Below are positions 55,328 to 64,000 of a stretch of 64,000 bases of DNA, one piece after another; within the stretch, counting starts at the first letter, position 1; each line of letters starts with the position of its first letter. The translations under genes and the position numbers were made by a program. This DNA comes from Ricinus communis (taxonomy: Eukaryota > Streptophyta > Magnoliopsida > Malpighiales > Euphorbiaceae): positions 12,650,501 through 12,714,500 of the forward strand of contig NC_063260.1 in NCBI RefSeq assembly GCF_019578655.1. The letters are read 5' to 3'. The notes below the pieces were generated by a model. The model was not told the DNA's origin, did no database searches, and saw only the letters and a list, made by a program, of their open reading frames with translations.

Positions 55328-57798
55328 TCAGTATAGATAGACATGATCAGTGTACATGTGAGCTGTCATATTCAAAGATTGAAGCATTGCTTCTCCTCTT
55401 TTATTGATATTGAACACAGATATTCCACCATTATTCACGTCAATTGCCCTGAACCTGAACCGACAGAGGTATATTTAGGGCTCAATGCTTATAAATGCAG
55501 TAGAGAAATGTATCATTATCATATCAATCTGAAAATCTTGGGCAATCAGGGATGATTAAAAGCATTGTAGTGTTTGAGTTGCGAAGATTAATACAAAAAA
55601 GAAACTGCCAAACCTATTCTAGAAGACGAAAGAAAGTTTTCTCAGGACAAAACTGTAGGATTTGATCTTTTTTAGAAACAATGAACATAAGAATAAAGGG
55701 CATTTTAAATTGCTTTGATGCATTTTTCTCTTCCCTTGGGGTATTTTCTAATTCAGGTAGTTTGACAAGATCATCACATACCTCTCTGGGCTAAGCCCCA
55801 AAGCTGTGCAGATTAGTGCCCTCAAGATTGACTTGTGTGTTACAACCAAAAAATTTTCACCCTGATGCATAGAGATCCAAGCATGATCACTTCCATTATC
55901 ATCTTTATAAACACTAATAGTTATAAGAAGGAAAAGTACAGAACTCACAGGTGAAAACAAGATTTCCTTCCAAGCTTCTCTAGCTGTCCCCCACAGTTTA
56001 CGAACGGGGTAGACGCCATTCACATTAAAATTAGCAGGATCTTCTCTCCATGTTGTATACTCCTTTGGATATTTCTCTCTAGCATCCACTGCCTCCAAAT
56101 ACTGAACGTGATTTAGTCATACTTGAATTGTAGAAAGAATAAAGCTCAACTTGCTAACTGCCAGAAAGAGATTCTCTCAATTAAAATTGATGGGTCTATT
56201 CTAAAAGTTTGGCCAAGTACTGAGAAGTCAATATCACATTAAGCTTAAAATGACTAGCTTGATGGATGTGTGTTGCTATGAATATACATGCAAAATTTAT
56301 CGACTTATAATACAAATACAGTTTTTGATTTCTAAAACTGAAACAAATACAATAGAAGAAATTGACCATTTCTCATGCCTTCAAGAAAATAAAGATGGGC
56401 CTCCTTCAGGGAATCCAGGAAAACCAGTGGCTCTTCCCTTTCTTGCCATATGACTTCGGCAGTGGTCTGCTTGAACACCAACGATTATTATTTCGTAAGA
56501 TGACTGAGAGTTTAACATAGTCATTGTGGCAATCAAACCTTGGCACGAGATATTGGACTAGAAAAGCACCGATCAAAGTGTATCTTTACTAAGGCTTGCC
56601 TACACATCTCTGCTTGCCTCACTCCAGTGTCAGTTAAGACAGATAAGTTTGAGCTTCCCTAGATATGTATATAGCAAGAAATAAGTAACCAGAATTTTAA
56701 GGCAACTGTAAGATGAGTAGCAAGTTTTATCTGCAGCAGATATACAAACCTGAACTCTACCCTCTAGATTCCAAGAGCTAAGTCCATGCCTCACAAGAGT
56801 GACCTTCTTTGATGATGACAACAACTTCTGAGTAAGTGACGTAGTTGCACTTTCAAAACCATATGCACCACCAGTAATGGAAGCATCATTTAGAAGCATC
56901 TCTGCCATAAATCCACAACCAAAACTAAATTCAAGTTGGTACAGGCATATCTTAAACATTTCACAGCATTTTGCAAGAGAACTTGATGATTAGGGACAAT
57001 AAATCATATAATTAAATAACCTTCCTCGCACAGATGGAGGTTGATGTTATACTATGTACTAAAAAATTTATATTCCATTGTCATTTAGACAAAATATGAC
57101 ACTTTGCATTCCTTTCTCAAACATTTTCAACTAGGACATGCTACATTTTACGGAGTTTCTTCTTTAACAAGTATGCGTCTTGCCTTACTGTATTTCCATC
57201 AGCTGCATATCATTGAAAATCTAGAAGCTTAGTTAGAATACTGCTGAAACTTTTATCCAATTTCTAGATATGCTAAGGGCGTTGCAAGTAGAACAGAGTC
57301 ATCCAGTAAAGGAAGAGCCTCTATACCCGCATGCATCATCACAATTCACAAGCAGGTAACAACTTTCTTAAATGACCTTTGAACATTTTTAGACCACTCA
57401 GTTCTAATTTTTCACAAATTCTTTGAAATCACAACCCTTTTTTCTATTCAGCGCTGAAATTCTTTATTCAAAACGCCAAAAACCATCAAATAACTCTCTT
57501 TCATGGAAAGAACATCAAATGGGTTCTCACTGGTAATCCAAACCAACTCAAAATTAAAGTTTACAAAGCACTTACAGATAAGTTGGTCTATGCATTAACA
57601 AGAGGAATCTTAATTTAATAGTTAAAAGAAAAACAGAGAAATGAAAAACTCACCAGTTGCTGAAGGCATATCTGGACTGAAATTTGAGCATTGAATTCCA
57701 AGTTTGGTATGGTACTTAACAGGCCTCCTTGAATTAGAAATGGAGTTCAAGCTTGAATAATGAACAGGTGCTTTGAAGGAGAGAACTCCGATAACCAT
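55328..57798 (-). CDS. CA1P-like / phosphoglycerate-mutase family phosphatase
   Basis: A histidine phosphatase resembling the plant chloroplast 2-carboxy-D-arabinitol-1-phosphatase family (At5g22620 type), which removes a Rubisco inhibitor. Substrate is inferred from family only. Exons on the minus strand: 57654-57798, 56750-56901, 56539-56658, 56367-56466, 55949-56088, 55782-55861 and 55328-55454, GT-AG throughout, 287 residues. Residues 1-48 look like a plastid transit peptide. The catalytic RHG is at 86-88 (TLVRHGLSSWN); a second core segment is FDRCFSSPISRAK near 130-140, and the second catalytic His is H228 in VVTHKS. The protein ends TAHMYTDHVYLY. As I recall, the At5g22620 class is longer (about 480 residues) with a second, degenerate domain; no such exons follow here. 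An in-frame Met lies upstream at 58122, but that stretch reads like 5' UTR. Confidence 0.85.
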
Positions 57799-58229
57799 CT
57801 TGCTCTGGGAGGTGGTTTGGTTCAAAAACAATTCAAAGCTTATCTGTATATAAAAAGTACTTTTATTTTTTCTTGTTCTGCTTTTACTTCTTTTGTTGTA
57901 GTTTCTAGCATTTTTCAGATAGTTTTCTATGTAGATGTGAGGTAAAATTATTGACCGTGGACTATCACAGCTGGTGACCATCAGATGGTAGGGACATTGC
58001 AACCTGTGTTGATTTTGTGGAGAACAGTTGCCCTGACAAGTGATTTTTGTCCTCACATTCAGATTCATCTTGTGGATATGCCACCATGGAACTGGAAGAT
58101 TCAGGGATAGCTTTCTAATCATTAAGACGTGTTTGGTTGGGTTAAGTGTAAACCAAAAAGAGCTGTTCTTTTGGTGACAATACTAGTACAAACCAAACAG
58201 TGCTTATTTCCCTTTTCCGCTTAAAGTTG

Positions 58230-59680
58230 GAGTGAATAGATAATTGGGAAAAGGTTCATTTCTACCCCTAAATTTTAATGCAAAGAGCAGATTAGCCCTT
58301 AAACTATCTTTTGGCGCAATTATACTCTTAATCTTTAAAAAAACTGTAATTTAAATCCTTACTTATAATAGAAAAATAAACACTGCTACTAAAGATGATG
58401 TGACTAATAAACTAATATATTCTTTTAATTAATTAAATAAAAGTACATGGAAACATTAAAAGAATATTTTTTCTTCTTCTTTTATAAGTTAGTTTCCTGC
58501 AATAGGTAAGAAATAAAACAAACAAATAATCTTAGTGCTGTTGAAAATGAGAACACAAAAATGAAGAAAAAAAATAAAAAATATATAAAAAAATGAAAAC
58601 ATCTTTGGCCATCAATTGTCCCATTCTCACCTGGGAAGAAACTAAAAAGAATATTTATACAGAACTATAATTCAATTGCTATTGAAAATGGAAACCAAAC
58701 AATGCCACTAACAAAATATTATTATTTTAGAAATATACTTTATTAACACTAAATGCATAAAAACAATAGAAGATAAAACCTGAAATATGGAAAAAATATA
58801 TGAGAGGGTGAGATCAAAGATTTATTGGGTGCAAGTGTTAAACATAATTTTGCAGTAATAGAAGCCATGATTGGGATTGATTGCATGCCTGGACTAGTTT
58901 TTCTCTAACCATGGACTATAAGCCGGAGGTGAGGGAGCTAATGGCTACTTTGGAACAATGTGTTTGGGATTATTTACAGCGTTAGCCATGGGATGATGTA
59001 GGTAGGAGGAGAGGGAAAGAGATTTTTTTTTTTTTTTAAGGGAAAAATATATTTTAAATGAATTAATTAAAAAATATATTAGTCTAAGGACCCACAATTA
59101 GCAACATCATCTTTAACGCTATAAGCATGAGTGTTCAGTTTGACAAGACGTAGAGTATTGCTGAGAATTAAAACTACGAATCCAACCTATGATTTCGAAA
59201 AGTTGGTTTTGACGGAAAAAGATAAGCTGCCCGCCGAATTAAAATAATAACTTTATAATTTTTGTGTCCAATTAAACAATAAATTGTTAAATTTTATAAT
59301 TTTAAAAAAAATAATAATATCAATTATATTGCTAGTAATACTAAAATTAATTAATAATTATTTTTAAAATAACTTTTATATTAATAAAATGTTTACAATT
59401 TTAAAAAACCTTAAACATGACATTAAAAATATAATTAATTTACTATTATTTGTCTCTAATTAAACTATCAAATTCATGTCTTAGTTGTTATATTTTGTTT
59501 ATTACTTATTTGATAAATACTTAAATTAATAATAATCAAACTTACTAATTATTTAATAAACAGCTTTGTTGAAAGACTAATAGCATAATTGTGCCAAAAC
59601 ATAGTTTAAGAGTTAATCCAGTCTTCATGCTAAACATTAAGGGTAAAAATGCACCTCCTCCCTAGATAATTCACCCATAT
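58230..59680. mobile_element. Inverted-repeat (foldback) transposon relic
   Basis: 58230-58340 aligns with the reverse complement of about 59565-59680: both read gtgaat.atct(a).gg, ggt.catttytacccyta, aaactat.ttttgg.(g/a)caatta and ctttttcaa/ctttaaaa. A second inner pair, about 58390-58450 with 59035-59115 reversed, shares aaagatgatgt, actaatatatt and ttaattaatt. The right arm has an extra block of roughly 400 AT-rich bases between these pairs, possibly a nested insertion. No transposase is seen. Confidence 0.55.
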
Positions 59681-60874
59681 TATAACTTTTTCACCTTTTC
59701 ACCCACCATTTTATCAAAAGTGACTATTTCTAGCCCTAAACTAGCAACTGCGTCACAAATTCATATTTAGTCATTAAAAATACAATATATTGTATACATT
59801 GTATAGAAAATCCCAGTAGGAAGTAGGAAGAATGGAGTGCTGGAATGGCACGCTTTCTTCCACTAGGTTGATCATTTGTTCCCACAGTACTAGATTGCGA
59901 GGAGAAGCACTTATAAATCTAAAAATTATAATAGTGGCAACAAAAAGATTTTGTTGAACCCTCCACTTTTTCTCTTTCTTCTCTACTTTTAACGACGAAT
60001 TTATACAAAGTGAAGGCTAAAATTGAAGAATTGAATTTATACCAATCTTTTTAATTCATATCTAATTTTCTTATAAACTTTAATTTGTACATATGCTTTC
60101 TCAATTTCTTTGGGTTGTACCCAATCTCTTTATAAATTTCGATTTGTGCTTAAATCTCTTCTAACAAAACAAATTAATACTCAAAATTAGAATTATTACT
60201 AACAAGGATTTTGAGACTTCTAATGAGCCCTGTTAATTTCTCCATTATTTGCACAGCCGGGTCATCGTTTTCAGGAACATTAAGTGAAAATGAAACTTGA
60301 GGGAACATAAGGTATATTAATAAAAGATCTATAATTTTTCTTTTAAATAAAAATTAACAATCTACGAGAAATATATATATATCAATATCAAAAAATCAAG
60401 AATTATGATGTTGTCAATAAAAAGAAAAAAAAAATATAAAAGCGAACAGAAGCAATAATCTAATTGCACAAATTAGAGGGTGAATAAGACAATGACGATG
60501 ATAATGATCACGATGGGTGAAGGGAATATGAATGTTGGCGAAAAGGCAAGAAATTAGCAAAGCTGGGTTTCTTAATGCAAGAAATGGGATATTACTTGTA
60601 GGATTATTTATTAAAAAAAAGGTTGAATTTTGTAGTCTCTTTTTTCTGTTGATTTTTTTCTTTTGTTTGGTTTGATTTTAGATGAAGAGTTTTTGGTGTT
60701 TGCTGGGTTGTAAAAATATCAAAATTTTAATTAAATTTTGTTATGATTTTGATTTAATTAAAATTTAAATGATGAGAAAATTTGATTTTTTATTAATTTC
60801 TCTATACAATATTATGTAATTGAAAGGATTAACGTGCTTTATATTGAAATTAATTTCCATGCATTGGCGACAGG

Positions 60875-60876
<2 letters not shown>

Positions 60877-60918
<42 letters not shown>
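60877..60918. repeat. (TA)n microsatellite
   Basis: About 21 uninterrupted TA units. Confidence 0.95.
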
Positions 60919-60920
<2 letters not shown>

Positions 60921-61289
60921 CCATTCTTAGAAAGCATGTGGATTAATGACTCAAAAAAGTTTAAAAATGATTAAAATGGCCATTGTGTCCAAGTATAGGG
61001 AATAAATCGGCATTTAAGCCGTAATTTTTCATTTAATCATTTGTTTAGGGAAAAAAATATTAAATGGAAGTGTTTGTGATTTGGTAATGTTGTGCGTTAA
61101 ATAGTGTTGTATACTAATTTTAGGTTTGTTATTAGCACGAATTTATATTTCTAAGAAATTTTAAATTTATTTGTAAATTTTAAAAATATTAAAAATTAGT
61201 AAGAACATCCATGGTATGAATACGTAGAAGATAAGTAGTACATGGGAGAGAAAAAAAAGAACTATTTTCATTGTACATAGTCCAGCCAT

Positions 61290-62063
61290 TTAAGGTTTTA
61301 CAGCAAAAATGGGAGTGAGTACCGCATGAAGGGAGCAAAGAAGAAGCATAAAGTAAACTATTGCAGCAACAAAACCAGCGACAAGAGCTATGATTGCTTG
61401 GTCACAGAACTTTGGAACTTGTCCACAAACAGGTAGCCAACCAGCATGACTGTTTCCCTTTTTTCCCACTTGAGCTATTGCCAAGGCAGCTGAAATGCTT
61501 GAGGTCAGCAGCACTGTTGTCACCTGTACAATTATAATTGTCAAGCAAAGTCCACTCGGATTTACAAATCCCATTTAAGGAGGAAAAAGAAAAGCACAAT
61601 TTGTAGAATGTCAAAAACAAGAAAATCACCATATCAAGGATGACAATTAAGCGACCAAGGAGGCCTTTAGACCAGAGAAAGATAACTATGATGGTATAGA
61701 CACTCGCAATTCCTTCCGCAATCACGAAATACCTATATAACATTCCTCTCTTTAGCAACTGATAAAAAGTATAACAGTGCTGATAAATTTTGATGGAATG
61801 GTACTGGAGGATTTCTCCATAATTATTGACGAGTTTGAGCTTCAAAAAAAGAAGAGCAAACTAACCTAAAACAAGATGAGATATATAGAGAAATTAAACA
61901 CTTACTTGAACGCAGGTGTGTTGTTGTATTTGGCACTGAATGTTAAGTTCAATACTATAGCAGAATCGTGGCTCCTGATCATGACAATAACGGCAACTAC
62001 GGTGGCTGCTAAGGCCAAGAACCTTAGGATGGTAGAGAAAACCTTCTTGAGTTCCACAGCCAT
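61290..62063 (-). CDS. CASP-like membrane protein, family 1 (164 aa)
   Basis: CASP-like proteins are four-helix plasma-membrane proteins of the MARVEL-related fold. True CASPs build the Casparian strip membrane scaffold; most CASP-like members have no defined role. Exons on the minus strand: 61906-62063, 61630-61732 and 61523-61290 (read downward), all GT-AG, phases 2 then 0. Membrane helices are visible at about 12-30 ([17 protein letters not shown]), 54-74 ([20 protein letters not shown]), 88-108 ([20 protein letters not shown]) and 132-155 ([20 protein letters not shown]). The first loop has [18 protein letters not shown], typical of family 1. Length matches the usual 150-200 residues. It most resembles the 1C group (At4g03540), but I do not assign a symbol. 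Confidence 0.9.
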
Positions 62064-64000
62064 AGTTAAGGAGTTTGCTTACTTTCTTGATGAACACAGA
62101 GTTGCAGAATGCTCAGAAGATATAAGTATGAACTAAAACTGACAGGACTGATGAGGTGTATTTGGCGTTAAACTGCCAATTGCCAAACAATGTATTGTTT
62201 GGTAACCGGTAAGTGTACGAAATCAAAGTCAAATGCAAGAAAGGGAAGCTCATAATATATTATAAAGAAATAATATTGGACTCTGTTCAATCACTGTCGC
62301 TGGAGATAATTCTTTCTTTAATGTTTCTTTTTCTTCTTTTCAGATTTCTCAAAGTGAATTAGGTGCTAAAACAAAAGAATGAATAAGAGAGTTAGCTGCG
62401 TGGTGAATTTGGAAAATTAGCAACAATTATCAGCGATCTGTTAAACTGCCCTCCCCAAGCTGTAAGAAGGTTGCCTTTTCTTGGTTTTATCTGCAACATA
62501 GGAGCACAAAGAATTACATTGATGGAAGCATCGAGTATACTACTTAGATGCAACTTGCAAGATTTAATTTGGTACACAATAATTTGCATGTCTAAACCAA
62601 TTTGGCAGCACTTCAAAATTTATTTATTTGAAATATTAAAAGTTACGACCTATAGAATAATCTACGGAGATGACTATTATTGTCTGTGTTGGTACTAATT
62701 CTTGTCTGTATAAAGTAGGCTCTTAAATTATGACAATGACAGGAGCTTAATTTTGAAAACAGCAAAAAACAGAAAAAGGAAAAATGGTTGACGCTGGGCT
62801 GGATTGCATATTCAAATTCCTCATGTAACCATTGACAAGAAGCCTAATCTCAACTTTTGACTGACTCGGGCGCCAGCAAGCATTTTGCCGGGCCATCCTC
62901 ATATCGATCAATAGAACCGACAACATTCGACTTAATCCTCGTCGGAATAGGTTTATCTGAATCAATAATCACTGTTGCAGCTAGCGCTTCAAGAAAATGT
63001 GTACCACACATCGACCAAAACAACTTCTTCTCCTCTCTCAATCCTAGACCTCGTTTCTTTCCTTAATTCAAATTCAGTCCCCACAGCGCCGTCGCCGCAA
63101 ACACCAGACTCTGATTTTACTGTCATAACACATCGAAGCAGGATACAAGTATAGATGTGAATATTGTTTGTGATGAGAACAGGAAATTATGCGACAAATA
63201 CACTTATTAACCCAAATGGCCAAAATCCACTTCTGACGTCACCTCTGTTCGGAATCGCAACAACCCAAGACTTAAAATCTCGACCCTCAACTTCAAACGC
63301 TCCTAGTTGAATCAGACAACAATCTTTTTTCACCTTCATCTCCACTATTGCACATAGTAGCTGAACTCAGTTCAAGATCAATTTGAGTGTCCTATGATGG
63401 TGGTGCTGGTGGTTGTGGAGGAACTTGGAGGGAAAATAGAGAGGTCATGGCGAGGAAGATTATTGTTTTTGTTCTTAGCAGCAATAGTTTTGAGTGATTT
63501 ATTGCCATTCGTTTAAGGATTCAGTGGCCTCTGCACCTTCCATATTTTTCTTCCTCGATTCGCGATGTCGTTCAAGAATAGAAATTTGGAGTGTGCAATA
63601 AGAAAGGAGCCAAGAGAGGGAAAGTCTTGACATTAACTTCACATGGTGTTTTCTTTTGCAATCTGGAATGGATAACAATAAAAAATTTTAAAAGTGATAT
63701 AATGGTGTTTTTTGAAATCTCATAGAGTGTTGAGTATATGATAATAGTATAAATAAATATCCAGAGAGATAGCTGAAATTAAGTAGTCTGAAATTGACTG
63801 AATTATATGGATACAGATTTAACCTAAAACCATGTGTACGAGGTTTGAGATTTCGGGTCTTTTCATTAGATTTTCTAGCAGCTTTTGGGGAAGCTACTTC
63901 CTTAAAGCCCTGTTCTTTTAACCTGATTTCGGGTCTTGTCTTGTCTTGTTTTTTTTTCTTTTTGTTGCCTTTGATATTAATAAAGCTTATTTGTAAAACC
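62064..64000. other. Right-end region, no supported gene
   Basis: The stretch just above 62063 should hold the CASP-like gene promoter. Around 62.83-63.13 kb the DNA is GC-richer and has short frames on both strands, none recognisable or spliceable into a longer product. A 40-codon plus-strand frame near 63395-63517 (MMVVLVVVEELGGKIE) is too short to support. A gene extending past 64000 cannot be excluded. Confidence 0.4.

Larger units (their letters stand above)
57799..61289. other. Repeat-rich intergenic region
   Basis: The first 400 bases are likely the leader and promoter of the CA1P-like gene. The rest is dominated by inverted-repeat transposon relics and AT-rich DNA. I find no coding gene. 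Confidence 0.5.

Noticed and set aside
12921..60918. Regular short repeats that might suggest a CRISPR array
   Set aside because: They are simple (TA)n microsatellites in a plant nuclear genome, without spacers.
59690..61035. Possible further TIR element, with ccctaaactagc near 59735 against ccctatacttgg reversed near 60995
   Set aside because: The match covers only about 40 bases with gaps, too weak to list as a feature.
62857..62900. Plus-strand frame with TDSGASKHF, resembling the aspartic protease motif of Ty1-copia elements
   Set aside because: Nothing around it continues as gag, integrase or reverse transcriptase, and the frame soon leaves any retroelement pattern. Probably coincidence.

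Overview
The window is nuclear DNA from a flowering plant, most likely a eudicot. The genes are split by short GT-AG introns, the spacers are very AT-rich with long (TA)n runs and small inverted-repeat transposons, and every recognisable protein is closest, by recall, to plant families. The species cannot be read from the sequence.

Layout, left to right. (1) 1742-10944, minus: NSF, the SNARE-recycling AAA+ ATPase, rebuilt as 21 exons. (2) 14140-18220, plus: mitochondrial ribosomal protein bL21m (RPL21M/NFD1), five exons; its third intron holds a decayed piece of plastid DNA from rps12. (3) 18.2-29.5 kb: gene-poor spacer with a hAT-like MITE, a 0.96 kb foldback element, a duplicated block set between (TA)n arrays, and an orphan pair of coding-looking exons between inverted repeats. 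(4) 29.5-38.4 kb, plus: PHO2/UBC24, the ubiquitin-conjugating enzyme of phosphate homeostasis, with a spliced 5' leader carrying an array of miR399 target sites. (5) 39917-42811, plus: an intronless DUF2921 membrane protein. (6) 44747-50068, minus: an intronless GSL1/CALS11-type callose synthase. (7) 52204-53961, minus: a DYW-type PPR protein resembling At2g33760. (8) 54539-54621, minus: tRNA-Leu(UAA). (9) 55328-57798, minus: a plastid-targeted phosphoglycerate-mutase/CA1P-like phosphatase, seven exons. (10) 58.2-61 kb: inverted-repeat transposon relics. (11) 61290-62063, minus: a CASP-like four-helix membrane protein, three exons. The last 1.9 kb has no gene I can support.

The genes are independent transcription units with unrelated jobs (vesicle fusion, organelle translation and RNA editing, phosphate signalling, cell-wall callose, chloroplast metabolism). 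Two pairs recall Arabidopsis linkage: NSF with GSL1 (At4g04910, At4g04970), and PHO2 with the PPR gene (At2g33770, At2g33760). That both pairs are interleaved here suggests an ancestral block later split in Arabidopsis.

The most informative regulatory feature is the PHO2 leader. It has three perfect and one near-perfect 19-nt miR399 target cores, plus several degenerate ones spread over about 570 nt, partly made by local tandem duplication. I found no wholly new system. The items best worth checking are the site array, the plastid insertion, the orphan exons between inverted repeats, and a coding-looking exon just downstream of the callose synthase gene.
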